From UBA6918 sp040754425 (lineage in GTDB: Bacteria > Pseudomonadota > Gammaproteobacteria > Burkholderiales > Thiobacillaceae), in assembly GCA_040754425.1 (NCBI GenBank), contig JBFMCR010000019.1, positions 1 to 64,000 of the forward strand: 64,000 nt of DNA, given 5' to 3'. Each line of letters opens with the position of its first letter. Within the stretch, counting starts at the first letter, position 1. The translations under genes were made by a program, and so were the position numbers. Shown one piece after another: positions 7,597 to 16,613 of the stretch. The notes beneath the pieces are model-generated. The model made no database searches. It saw nothing but the letters and a program-made list of their open reading frames with translations, and had not been told where the DNA came from.

Positions 7597-8580
7597 TCAG
7601 GAATTGGCGGGATTGCCGAGCGGCTTGCCGGCGCGCTGGAACAGGCCGCGGATGCGGCCGAGCAGTCCGGGGTCGACTTCCTGTTTCGGCGCCTCCACCT
7701 TGTGGCGCAGCGCGATCTCGGGGCGGCTCTGGATTTCGCGGGAGCGGTCGATGCCGGACTGGATGCCGCGCAGGGTGATGACCTTGCGCATCGGCTTGGG
7801 CAGCACGCGGTGCACCTGGCCCTGGTTGATCAGGCCCACGAGTTCGCCGGTGTCCCAGTGGGAAGTCAGCACGATGGTGACGATGTGCGGCTTGAAGCGC
7901 TTGAGCGTCTTCAGGAACGGGGTCATGTCCTCGTTGCCGACACGGACTTCGGACACCACGACGGAGATGTTCTTCTCCTCGAGCACGGCCATGGCGGCGC
8001 CGAGGTTGGTGGCCCATTCCAGACTGAAGTTTGCCGGCAGGCTTTCCTTGATCAGCGCGGTCAGTTCGGACGCGGTCTCCCAGCTGTCGTCGATGAGCAG
8101 CACGCCCATGGATTCGTCGGCCGCCGGCTGGGCATGCGCGGGCGAGGCCGACTGTTCGAGCCTGAGGGCGATTTCGGTGGCCTCGCCGATGATGGCGCGG
8201 ATGTCGTCGGCGTTCCAGGGCTTGTTGATGTAGCGGAACACTTCGCCGTCGTTGATCGAGCCGACGATGGCTTCGATGTCGGAATAGCCGGTGAGCAGCA
8301 GGCGCATGGTGTCGGGCGCGATTTCGCGCGCCTGGCGCAGCAGGTCGACGCCGGCCATGAGGGGCATGCGCTGGTCGCTGATGAGGGCGTGCACCTTTTC
8401 GCGCTTGAGGATTTCCAGCGCCTCGTTGCCGTCGGTGGTGACCAGCACGCGGTAGTTGGCCGCAAACAGCATGCGCAGCGAGCGCAGTATTCTTTCTTCG
8501 TCGTCCACGAACAGCAGGGTCGGCTTGGCGACGGCCGCATCGGTCGGTGCGGGATTGGGCGCCTGGATTGAGGGATTCAT
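7597..8580 (-). CDS. response regulator with two receiver domains
   Basis: A protein of 327 residues. The first receiver domain (about 20-135) is complete: LLFVDDEERI acidic pocket, SDQRMP with the phosphorylatable Asp, LLLTGYSD and the K of INKPW. The second (about 155-275) starts LLIDDSWETA, but the phospho-acceptor segment reads VSEVRVGNED with Glu instead of Asp, so it is probably a non-phosphorylated pseudo-receiver. There is no HTH, HD-GYP or GGDEF output domain; the tail is short and basic. It starts 10 bases after the histidine kinase gene, so the two form an operon. The output is probably by protein contact. Confidence 0.85.
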   Translation of the reverse strand: MNPSIQAPNPAPTDAAVAKPTLLFVDDEERILRSLRMLFAANYRVLVTTDGNEALEILKREKVHALISDQRMPLMAGVDLLRQAREIAPDTMRLLLTGYSDIEAIVGSINDGEVFRYINKPWNADDIRAIIGEATEIALRLEQSASPAHAQPAADESMGVLLIDDSWETASELTALIKESLPANFSLEWATNLGAAMAVLEEKNISVVVSEVRVGNEDMTPFLKTLKRFKPHIVTIVLTSHWDTGELVGLINQGQVHRVLPKPMRKVITLRGIQSGIDRSREIQSRPEIALRHKVEAPKQEVDPGLLGRIRGLFQRAGKPLGNPANS

Positions 8581-8590
8581 GTCTTGCCTT

Positions 8591-9865
8591 TCAGTTCAGC
8601 GTTGGACTGATCGGCAGGCTGACGCAGAACGCCGTGCCCTTGCCGACTTCGGATTTGACCCGGATGTGGCCCTTGTGGTCCTTGATGATGCCGTAGACGA
8701 TGGAAAGTCCCAGCCCGGTGCCCTGGCCCACGGGCTTGGTCGTGAAGAAGGGGTCGTAAATCTTCTTGAGGTTTTCCTCCGGAATGCCCTTGCCGTTGTC
8801 CTGCACGATCGCGTGGACGAAGCGCTCGTCGGCGAGGGTTTTGACCGTGATGCGCCCGAAATCCTCTATGGCGTGGGCGGCGTTGGTCAGCAGGTTGAGG
8901 AAGACCTGGTTGATCTGCGAGGGCGAGCATCTCACCTTGGGCAGCACGCCGAATTCGCGCACCACCTCGGCCTTGTGCTTGATGACGTTGTGGCCGATGC
9001 GCAGCGCCGATTCGATGCAGTGGTTGATGTCGACCTCGTCCACCGCCGCGCGGTCTAAGCGGCTGAAGTCCTTGAGGCTGACGACGATTTCCGAGATTTG
9101 CTGAATGCCGTACAGGCTGTCGGAGAACAGGCCGGCCATGTCCTCCCTCGAGAAGAGTTCGTTGATTTCCCGGCGCAGGCCCATCAGATCTGCCAGATGT
9201 TCGTTCAGCACGCCTTCGTCGGTATCGGGCGACTGGATCATGCTAAGCAGCATGTCGTAGCCTGCGGTCAGTTCCTCCAGCTTGAGATAGGCGTCACGCG
9301 CGATTTCCAGGTTGCTCTTGACGTAGCCGAGCGGCGTGTTGATCTCGTGCGCCACGCCCGCCACCATCTGGCCCAGCGATGCCATTTTTTCCGACTGTAT
9401 CAGTTGGGCTTGCGAGGCCTTGAGTTTTTCAAATGCCTGCGCCAGTGAATGGTTCTGGGCAAACAGCCTGTTTTCCAGGGCGCGGATCAGGTCGATCACC
9501 GATCCCACGCCGTGGTAGCCCTCCTCGCTGGTGACGATGAAGTCCTCGGTGATGGGAAAGCTGATGTTGCGCGTGATGTATTGGCTCGCCTCTTCCACGG
9601 GCTGGTCGATGGAGACGATCAGCGGCGCGGTGTTCATGATCTCCCTTATCGGCTTGTTGCCGTAGAGTTCGCGCCCGAAGCGCGTCATGAAAATCTGCTG
9701 TACCTGGTTGCGGCTGATGCTGCCCACGGGTTGGCCGTCGCTGACGATCGGCAGGGAGAGGAGCCGGTCATAGCTTTTGTCGAGGAAGATGTCGCCTACC
9801 TCGGCTATCTTGAAGTGCGGGTTCAAGGGCTCGACGTTGACGCACAGTTCGGAAATGCTTTTCAT
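8591..9865 (-). CDS. CBS-domain sensor histidine kinase
   Basis: A protein of 424 residues. The N-terminus (about 10-135) holds a CBS-pair-like region (IFLDKSYDRLLSLPIVSDGQ, PLIVSIDQPVEEASQYI). A coiled coil (LIRALENRLFAQNHSLAQAF) leads to an H-box, MVAGVAHEINTPLGYVKSN, and to a full HATPase domain with NLLTNAAHAI (N box), DNGKGIP (G1), PFFTTK (F box) and GQGTGLGLS (G2). There is no membrane segment, so it probably senses a cytosolic ligand such as an adenine nucleotide through the CBS pair. It is the likely partner of the double-receiver protein just downstream. Confidence 0.88.
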   Translation of the reverse strand: MKSISELCVNVEPLNPHFKIAEVGDIFLDKSYDRLLSLPIVSDGQPVGSISRNQVQQIFMTRFGRELYGNKPIREIMNTAPLIVSIDQPVEEASQYITRNISFPITEDFIVTSEEGYHGVGSVIDLIRALENRLFAQNHSLAQAFEKLKASQAQLIQSEKMASLGQMVAGVAHEINTPLGYVKSNLEIARDAYLKLEELTAGYDMLLSMIQSPDTDEGVLNEHLADLMGLRREINELFSREDMAGLFSDSLYGIQQISEIVVSLKDFSRLDRAAVDEVDINHCIESALRIGHNVIKHKAEVVREFGVLPKVRCSPSQINQVFLNLLTNAAHAIEDFGRITVKTLADERFVHAIVQDNGKGIPEENLKKIYDPFFTTKPVGQGTGLGLSIVYGIIKDHKGHIRVKSEVGKGTAFCVSLPISPTLN

Positions 9866-10051
9866 CGGGAGTGGGTGCGCATCGAATTTTCTTCATCATA
9901 GGGAGCTAATATTTCAGAGAAATGAAGCTTGGCGGCTGGACTGTGCCGCCGGTTGGCCTAATATGCATGTGATATGTATGTGTATCCTGAACCGCGGTTT
10001 GGGGATGCGGGTTTTGCGAAACGGGCTCAATAACAACAATATCCACAAGAC

Positions 10052-11263
10052 ATGTCATTTTCGATCAAGGGATATTTGACGCAGGCTGTTCACCGCACCG
10101 ATGCGGCCTTTCGCCTCGTGTTCGCCGACGGCGACAGTTGTGATGTCGGCGGGCGGGCGCCCGACTTCACCCTCGTTTTCCATAATCGCCGCCCCGAGCG
10201 GCGCGTGCTGCTGTTCGGCCACGTCGGACTGCTGGAATCCTATTTCTGCGGCGACCTCGACATCGAGGGCAGCCTGCAGCTGGCCTTTCGCGCCGGCATG
10301 GACATGGGGCTGGACGGGCCGCCTTCTGGTCTTTTGCGGGTGCGCAACGCCTGGCACGAGCTGCGCTTCGGCAATGCCAGCATCGCCCGGGCCAAGGCCA
10401 ATGCGCGCTTCCACTACGGCCTCGGCGCCGGCTTCTACAGCCTGTGGCTGGACCTGCCGGCGATGATGTACACCTGCGCCTACTGGAAGGAAGGCACGCA
10501 GACGCTGGAAGAAGCGCAGAAGAACAAGATGGACCATGTGGCGAGGAAGATTCTGCTCAAGCCGGGCGAGACCTTCGTCGACATCGGCTGCGGCTTCGGC
10601 GGCTTCATGTTCCACGCGCTGGAGCATTACGGCGCGTTCGGCACCGGCATCAACACCACCACCGAGCAGGTGGACTGGCTCAGGCAGGAAATCGCGCGGC
10701 GCGGCCTGTCCGACAAATTGAGCGTGGTCGAGGCGGACTTTCGCGAAATCCCCGGCCGGTACGACAAGGTGGTGTCGATCGGCGTGCTGGAACATGCCGG
10801 CCGCGACCAATTGTTCGACGTGGTGCGCGCGCATGCCAATGCCCTGAAGCCCGGCGGCCTGGGCATGCTGCATTTCATCGGCCATCTGGGCGTGTTCGAC
10901 ACCGAGTTCTACATCCGCAAGCATATCTTCCCCGGCGGCTGGATTCCCAGCCTGGCGCAGACCATCGAGGCCATGGAGTCCTGCGGGCTGGAAGTGGTCG
11001 ACATAGAGAACCTGCGCCGCCATTACGCGCCGACCCTGGATGCGTGGGCGACGCGTTTCGACGAAAACTGGGAAAGGATCCACGCCCTCGACCCGACAAA
11101 ATTCGACGAATATTTCCGCCGCAAGTGGCGCACCTATTTGTGGTCCTGCGCCGAAATGTTCCGCTCGCCCAACAGCCGCACGCATTTGTTCCAGATCGTG
11201 TTCAGCAAGGGCAACATCAACAAGGACAACTACCCCATGAGCCGGGGGTTTCTGTATTCGTAA
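10052..11263 (+). CDS. cyclopropane-fatty-acid synthase-like SAM methyltransferase
   Basis: A protein of 403 residues that uses SAM to modify double bonds of phospholipid acyl chains. The SAM site is FVDIGCGFGGFMFHALEHYG. Residues matching the E. coli Cfa active site are present: Cys in YTCAYWKEG, Glu in GVLEHAG, His in MLHFIGH and Tyr in RRHYAPTL. It is followed after 142 bases by a DHCR24-like FAD oxidoreductase gene. That neighbour resembles the partner of the Cfa-like enzyme that makes 10-methyl fatty acids in actinobacteria (TmsA/TmsB, BfaA/BfaB). The product could therefore be a cyclopropane or, with the partner, a mid-chain methyl fatty acid. Confidence 0.85.
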   Translation: MSFSIKGYLTQAVHRTDAAFRLVFADGDSCDVGGRAPDFTLVFHNRRPERRVLLFGHVGLLESYFCGDLDIEGSLQLAFRAGMDMGLDGPPSGLLRVRNAWHELRFGNASIARAKANARFHYGLGAGFYSLWLDLPAMMYTCAYWKEGTQTLEEAQKNKMDHVARKILLKPGETFVDIGCGFGGFMFHALEHYGAFGTGINTTTEQVDWLRQEIARRGLSDKLSVVEADFREIPGRYDKVVSIGVLEHAGRDQLFDVVRAHANALKPGGLGMLHFIGHLGVFDTEFYIRKHIFPGGWIPSLAQTIEAMESCGLEVVDIENLRRHYAPTLDAWATRFDENWERIHALDPTKFDEYFRRKWRTYLWSCAEMFRSPNSRTHLFQIVFSKGNINKDNYPMSRGFLYS

Positions 11264-11405
11264 AGGAAAGGCCGGCCACAAAGAACACAGAGAGTTCCTC
11301 GCGGAATCAAGGACACTGCCAGGCGGGTGCGTCACTGCCATGCCGGAGATTCCTCGTTTTTCCTCTGTGAACTCTGTGTCCTCTGTGGCTTGAATCGGAG
11401 GTTCC
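11264..11405. repeat. imperfect inverted repeat between cfa-like and FAD genes
   Basis: CCACAAAGAACACAGAGAG at 11276-11294 is answered by CTCTGTGTCCTCTGTGG about 90 bases later. This is the accacagagg/cctctgtgg type of dispersed intergenic repeat. A relative with a different core lies at 61739-61790. It may fold in the mRNA between the two genes. Confidence 0.5.
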
Positions 11406-12737
11406 ATGAATCACGCAGACAAAATCCGCCGGCTGAAGGAGCAGATCGAAGCCGCGGCCGGCAACGCCCCGCTTGGTCTTTCCAAGGACACCTCCAATCT
11501 CTTCCGCGACCGCAAGGAAACGCCCAAGCACAAACTCGACGTGCGCGCCTTCAACGAGGTATTGGCGGTCAACGCCGAGGAACGCTGGGTCGAGGCGGAA
11601 GGCATGACGCCCTACGTCAGGCTGGTCGACGCCATGCTGGAAAAAGGCGTGATGCCGGCGGTGGTGCCGCAGCTCAAATCCATCACCATCGGCGGCGCGG
11701 CGGCGGGCGTGGGCATCGAGGCGACTTCGTTCAGATATGGCCTGGTGCACGAAACCCTGCAGGAACTGGAAATCCTGCTGCCGGACGGCCGGATCGTGAC
11801 GGCCGCGCCCGACAACGAGCACAGCGACCTCTTCTACGGCTTTCCCAATTCCTACGGCACGTTGGGCTACGCGCTGAAACTCAAGGCCCTGGCCGTGCCG
11901 GTGAAACCCTATGTCGAAGTGCATCACGCGCATTTCGGCGACGCGGCAGAATTTTTCAAGGCCATCGAAACCGCCTGCGCAGGCGACGCCGATTTCGTCG
12001 ACGGCGTGGTGTTCGGCGCGCGCGAGTTCGTGCTGAGCCAGGCGCGCTTCAGGGACAGCGCGCCCTATGCCAGCGACTACACCTACAAGAACATTTATTA
12101 CCGCAGCCTGCGCAGCCGCGAGCTCGATTATCTGACCACGCGCGACTATATCTGGCGCTGGGACACCGACTGGTTCTGGTGCTCGAAGAACCTGGGCGCG
12201 CAGAATCCGCTCATTCGCCGCCTGCTCGGGCGCAAGCGCCTGAACTCGGTCTTCTACACGAAGATGATGCGCTTCAACAGCAGGTGGGGATTGACCCGCC
12301 GCCTCGACAGGCTTTTGGGCCTGCACCGCGAATCGGTGATCCAGGACGTGGACATCCCGATAAGAAACGCCGCGGCCTTCCTCGATTTCTTCCAGCGCGA
12401 GATCGGCATCCTGCCGATCTGGGTCTGCCCGGTCAGGCCGTATCGCAAGGAAGCGCACTTCACCCTGTTCCCGATGCGTGACGAGCTGTATCTCAACTTC
12501 GGCTTCTGGGACGTGGTGCGCAGGCGCCATGCCTTCGAGCCCGGCCGCCACAATCGCCTGGTCGAGGACAAGGTGAACGAACTCGGCGGCATCAAGTCGC
12601 TGTATTCGGATTCCTTTTTCGACGAAGAGACGTTCTGGCACATCTACGACGGCGAAGCCTATCGCGCGCTCAAGAATAAATACGATGCCCGGGGACGGGC
12701 CAAGAACCTCTACCAGAAGTGCGTGCTGCGACAATAA
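11406..12737 (+). CDS. DHCR24-like FAD-binding oxidoreductase
   Basis: A protein of 443 residues of the FAD-linked oxidase type (PCMH/VAO fold). The FAD-binding half (about 30-200) has the VPQLKSITIGGAAAGVGIEA segment followed by TSFRYGLVHE, the pattern of DHCR24 and its bacterial relatives. The C-terminal part (FDEETFWHIYDGEAYRALK) fits the same group. Relatives beside Cfa-like genes in actinobacteria (TmsA/BfaA) reduce the methylene intermediate to a 10-methyl fatty acid. The ATG has a good ribosome site (GGAGGTTCC). The substrate is inferred from gene order and family only. Confidence 0.75.
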   Translation: MNHADKIRRLKEQIEAAAGNAPLGLSKDTSNLFRDRKETPKHKLDVRAFNEVLAVNAEERWVEAEGMTPYVRLVDAMLEKGVMPAVVPQLKSITIGGAAAGVGIEATSFRYGLVHETLQELEILLPDGRIVTAAPDNEHSDLFYGFPNSYGTLGYALKLKALAVPVKPYVEVHHAHFGDAAEFFKAIETACAGDADFVDGVVFGAREFVLSQARFRDSAPYASDYTYKNIYYRSLRSRELDYLTTRDYIWRWDTDWFWCSKNLGAQNPLIRRLLGRKRLNSVFYTKMMRFNSRWGLTRRLDRLLGLHRESVIQDVDIPIRNAAAFLDFFQREIGILPIWVCPVRPYRKEAHFTLFPMRDELYLNFGFWDVVRRRHAFEPGRHNRLVEDKVNELGGIKSLYSDSFFDEETFWHIYDGEAYRALKNKYDARGRAKNLYQKCVLRQ

Positions 12738-13051
12738 GGATTCCGGCAGGGTTGTTGATGGGAGGCCAAGGAATTCCTGAAAAGGCGTAGCGAGCAAGCC
12801 CGAGTGCAAGAAGCCACGCTGCGAACGACGAGACATATCAATTAGACAGGTAAGGAGTGTGCGAGCACTTGAGGCCGCAATCGTGGTGCGCAGTAACTTT
12901 TGCAGAGGTTCCCTAAATTCTGGGCATCGGGCTCCCTCCCATCTTGCAGGGCTGGGGCAAATCCTCGAAACCCGATTCGCCCGGCATTTACCCCCCATCC
13001 CCCCGGCGAGCGGGAAGGGAGCGCCAAGTTCATTCGTTTCGGATCAGTAAG
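12738..13051. other. intergenic region, convergent gene ends
   Basis: 314 bases lie between convergent genes and hold no gene I can support. The 3' part has a GGCGAGCGGGAAGGG-type palindrome followed by GTTCATTCGTTTCGGATCAG (about 13000-13050), a relative of the sequence at 6535-6583. The 5' part (12760-12920) encodes a decayed-looking peptide on the minus strand with no clear family, possibly the end of a lost mobile element. Confidence 0.4.
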
Positions 13052-15955
13052 TCACGGGCTCTTTTCTTTCAGCCCGGCCACCCATCCAGGCAGAGCTTCC
13101 TCCGGCATGGGCTGCGACCACAGGAAGCCCTGGAAACCGTCGCAGCCCATCGTGGCCAGCGCATCATGCTGTCCCGTGTTTTCCACGCCTTCGGCGACGA
13201 CGTCCATGCCCATGGCGTGGCCGATGGCGATGATGGATTCGATGAATACATCCGGTGTCTGCGCGGCGGCGGTCTGCACGAAGGAGCGGTCGATTTTCAG
13301 TTCGTCCAGCGGCAGTTTCTTAAGGTAGGAAAGCGAGGAATAGCCAGTGCCGAAATCGTCCAGCGCAAGACGCAGGCCCAGGGCCTTCAGTTCTTGCATC
13401 TTCTGGACAGCATCCTCGATGTCATAGAACAGCGCTGACTCGGTGATCTCGATGGTGAGACGGGCGGGATTGATGCCGCTTTGCGCCAGATGCTTTGCGA
13501 CCTCGTCGACGAAGTCATCGCGCACGAACTGCCAGCTGCTGACATTGACCGACAGCGTCAGCGCCTGCGTGGCGGCCGATTTCTCCCAGGATTTGAGACG
13601 GGTGCAGGCGCGGGCCAGCACCCACTGGCCGACGGGATGGATGAGGCCGGTTTCCTCGGCCACGGAAATGAAACTGCCCGGTGCGAACAGTTCCCCGTCC
13701 GGGTGCTGACGGCAGCGCAGCAGTGCCTCTGCGCCGGTGATCCGGCCGTTGGCGTCCACTTGCGGTTGCAGATGCAGTACCAGGCCGTCGTGCGCCAGGG
13801 CATGGCGCAGGGCGGTTTCCACTTCCAGGCGCTCTCTGACCTTTTCCTGCATGTCCGCCAGGAAGAACCGGATGCCGCCGCGTCCATGCGACTTGGCGCG
13901 GTAGAGCGCGATGTCGGCGTGGCGCAGGATTTCGTGCTCATCGTCGCCGGCCTGCGGGAACAGCGCCACGCCGACGCTGGCATTCACGCTGAGCGACTGC
14001 TCGTCCACGACGATGGGCTTGCGCAGCGAGGCCACGATGCTTTCCGCCAGGCGTCCGGCATGGCCGGCGGCGGTGGCGATGTCGGCGGAAATTTCTGGCG
14101 CCAGCAGCACGAACTCGTCGCCGCCCAGTCGCGCGACGAAGGCATCATTGCCGGCGGCGCGCATGAGACGCTTTGCCACCTCGCACAGCACACGGTCGCC
14201 GATCTGGTGGCTCAGGGCGTCGTTGATGGTTTTAAAGTGATCGAGGTCGATCAGCAGCATGGCGCTTTGCCGTCCCGACTTCCTGCCGCGTTCCAGCAGT
14301 CCGGCCAGGTATTCGTGCAGGGCCGCGCGGTTTGCCAGCCCCGTCAGGTAATCCCGGTAGGCAATCTCGCGGATGCGCTCCTCGGCGCGCAGGCGCTGGA
14401 GTTCCGCCGCCGCGCGCGCGGCGAAGATTTCCAGAATCTCGCGCATGTTGCCGGTATGCACCAGCGCTCGCCGGCTCATCACCACGAGGATGCCGATGGC
14501 CCGGCCCTGCGTGTCGAACAGCGGGGTGCCGATGTAGCCCTCGCAGCCCATGTCCGCGAGCAGCCGGTCCTTGGGAAACAGGTGTCGTACCTCGTTCGGG
14601 TAGACGCAGGTGCCCTGTTCCATCACGTTCGCGCAGGGCGTGCCGTCGAGCGTGTAGCTGAAATTGTCGGCGATGGCGCCGAGGGCATGTACCGCCCTCG
14701 AACGCATCACCCCGAGGTCATGCTCGTCGAGTACGCCCACGAAGGCGTAATCGGCCTCGAACAGCCCCGCCAGGTGGGCGACCAGATTGTGGAAGAAATC
14801 CTCGCCGGTAAGGGCGGAAACGCCGGTGGCGATGTCGCGGATGGCGTCCTCCGATCGTTTGCGCTCGGTGATGTCCTCGTGCATCAGGATCACCTCGCTC
14901 ACGCGCTGCGCTTCGTCCTTGATGGGATAGATGAAGGCGCGCACCCAGCGGTCGCGGAAGGGGCCGTCGGGCAGCTCGGCGCTTTCCCGCGGGTTGTAGA
15001 CGATCGGCGGCAGTTCCTGGAATTCGCCGGCGAAGCCGCGCTGCACATAGGTCAGGACGCCCTTCTCGGCGAGCTGGTGGTCCTGAAGGATGTTGTAATC
15101 GGCCAGTGCTGACCCCGGCATCCTCCACAGTTCCTCCCATGCGCGGTTGACCTGCACCGTGCGGCCGTCCGGCGCCAGCACCTGAATGCTGAACGGCGAC
15201 TGCTCCACCAGCGAACGGAAGCGGTGTTCCGAGGCTTCGATCTTTTTCGCGCCCCGGCGCAGTTCCTGGCTCAAAGACCAGTCCATCAGCAGCACCAGGG
15301 CGATGAAGCCGAACTCGGCAGTATGCACGAAGTCCAGATGAGCAAAATTCACCACATGGTTGAAAAGGGCGAAGGCGAAGAACACCGCGAGCGCCAGGCC
15401 CAGCGACCTGGCGCGCTGCGGACGGTCGCCGCGCCGGTACTGGCGTGCGCAGACATAGCCGGAATAGGCGAAACTCGACGCGAAGAGCAAAAGCCCAAGG
15501 TAGAACCAGATGGTGGGCTGTTGCGGGCGCAGGTGCGTGACCGTTTCGCCCCAGGGCAGGACGATGCGCTGAATCTCGGGCAGTTGCGCGTAGAAGACTC
15601 CGTAGGGTTGGGCCAGGTTGGCTGCCACCAGCAGTGCCGCGTACGCGCCGAAGGTGACGAGCACCGCGCGCCGCGCGCCGCCCACGTAGGCGTCGACGAA
15701 CCACGGCAGGGCGCCGAGGATAATGACGACGGCGACGGTTTCCGCTTGCCGCATGGCAACCAGCTCTTGCGGAGTGTCGGCGCGGTACGCGCCGAGCTTG
15801 GTCAGCACATAGGCCGAGACCGCCAGGCACAAGAAGCCGAACAGCAGATGCATGCGCTGAGGTGGCTTGCGCCAGCCCATCCATGCGTGGTGCAGGGCGG
15901 CGTACAGGCTCAGGCCGGACAGGATGGCCAGGCTGGTGGTGAAAATCTCGTTCAC
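13052..15955 (-). CDS. membrane PAS-GAF-GGDEF-EAL c-di-GMP turnover protein
   Basis: A protein of 967 residues. I chose the GTG at 15955 because AAAGGA lies 5 bases upstream and the first membrane helix starts right after it; longer in-frame starts read through non-conserved sequence. Seven or so membrane helices (about 1-225) are followed by a PAS domain (about 245-370), a GAF domain (about 390-540), a GGDEF domain with intact RLGGDEFVLL, and an EAL domain with EALLR, the ITIEITES block and DDFGTGYSSLSYLKKL. Both output sites look complete, so it may make and degrade c-di-GMP. The membrane part probably senses a signal. It is not in an operon with its neighbours. Confidence 0.9.
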   Translation of the reverse strand: MNEIFTTSLAILSGLSLYAALHHAWMGWRKPPQRMHLLFGFLCLAVSAYVLTKLGAYRADTPQELVAMRQAETVAVVIILGALPWFVDAYVGGARRAVLVTFGAYAALLVAANLAQPYGVFYAQLPEIQRIVLPWGETVTHLRPQQPTIWFYLGLLLFASSFAYSGYVCARQYRRGDRPQRARSLGLALAVFFAFALFNHVVNFAHLDFVHTAEFGFIALVLLMDWSLSQELRRGAKKIEASEHRFRSLVEQSPFSIQVLAPDGRTVQVNRAWEELWRMPGSALADYNILQDHQLAEKGVLTYVQRGFAGEFQELPPIVYNPRESAELPDGPFRDRWVRAFIYPIKDEAQRVSEVILMHEDITERKRSEDAIRDIATGVSALTGEDFFHNLVAHLAGLFEADYAFVGVLDEHDLGVMRSRAVHALGAIADNFSYTLDGTPCANVMEQGTCVYPNEVRHLFPKDRLLADMGCEGYIGTPLFDTQGRAIGILVVMSRRALVHTGNMREILEIFAARAAAELQRLRAEERIREIAYRDYLTGLANRAALHEYLAGLLERGRKSGRQSAMLLIDLDHFKTINDALSHQIGDRVLCEVAKRLMRAAGNDAFVARLGGDEFVLLAPEISADIATAAGHAGRLAESIVASLRKPIVVDEQSLSVNASVGVALFPQAGDDEHEILRHADIALYRAKSHGRGGIRFFLADMQEKVRERLEVETALRHALAHDGLVLHLQPQVDANGRITGAEALLRCRQHPDGELFAPGSFISVAEETGLIHPVGQWVLARACTRLKSWEKSAATQALTLSVNVSSWQFVRDDFVDEVAKHLAQSGINPARLTIEITESALFYDIEDAVQKMQELKALGLRLALDDFGTGYSSLSYLKKLPLDELKIDRSFVQTAAAQTPDVFIESIIAIGHAMGMDVVAEGVENTGQHDALATMGCDGFQGFLWSQPMPEEALPGWVAGLKEKSP

Positions 15956-16076
15956 GTTTTCCTTTAGTACTGTAGTCGCAATGACCGAGCGTGGCCTTTC
16001 TCGCGTACGCATGTTCAGCATAAGCAAACCAGATGTCATTTCAAGCGCCCTTCCCCAGGCGGGTTGGGGGCGGGCT

Positions 16077-16613
16077 TCAGGACCGGGATTGGCGGCAGCG
16101 CGCCCAGTCGAAATGCGGGCCGGGGTCGGTCTTGCGGCCGGGGGCGATGTCGGAGTGTCCGACGATATCCGTGATGGGGTAGGTGTTTTTGAGCAATTCG
16201 GTGAGTTTGCCCAGCCTGTCGTACTGCGCCTCGGTGAAAGGCCGGTCATCCGTGCCTTCCAGTTCGATGCCGATGGAAAAGTCGTTGCAGCGCTCGCGCC
16301 CGCACCAGCAGGAGGCGCCGGCGTGCCAGGCGCGCATCCCGCAGGGCACGAACTGGATCAGTTCGCCGTCGCGTCGGATGAAGAAGTGAGCAGACACTTT
16401 CAAGCCGCGTATGCCCTGGTAATAGGGGTGTGCGTCCCAGTCGAGTCGATTGGTGAAAAGTTCTTCCACGGCGGCGCCGCCGAACTCGCCCGGCGGCAGG
16501 CTGATGTTGTGGATGACGATGAGCGACGGCGCCTCGTCGCCGGGACGCGCGTCGCAGTTGGGCGAGGGCAGTTTCCGCGCCTCGTCGAGCCAGCCGCGTT
16601 CGTCGAATTTCAT
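16077..16613 (-). CDS. ampD: 1,6-anhydro-N-acetylmuramyl-L-alanine amidase
   Basis: A cytosolic zinc amidase of 178 residues that cleaves the peptide from anhydro-muropeptides during cell-wall recycling. The Amidase_2 zinc ligands are visible in VIHNISLPPGEFGG (His), the WHAGAS block and the closing VGHSDIAPGRKTDPGPHF (His, Asp). Length is typical of AmpD. The start codon overlaps the stop of the upstream thioredoxin-like gene, so they are translated together. Loss of AmpD in other bacteria induces beta-lactamase through AmpR; no such genes are seen here. Confidence 0.95.
   Translation of the reverse strand: MKFDERGWLDEARKLPSPNCDARPGDEAPSLIVIHNISLPPGEFGGAAVEELFTNRLDWDAHPYYQGIRGLKVSAHFFIRRDGELIQFVPCGMRAWHAGASCWCGRERCNDFSIGIELEGTDDRPFTEAQYDRLGKLTELLKNTYPITDIVGHSDIAPGRKTDPGPHFDWARCRQSRS

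Noticed and set aside
13481..15112. A 543-codon frame on the plus strand opposite the GGDEF-EAL gene
   Set aside because: Same type of antisense shadow; no domain, and the minus-strand gene is complete.
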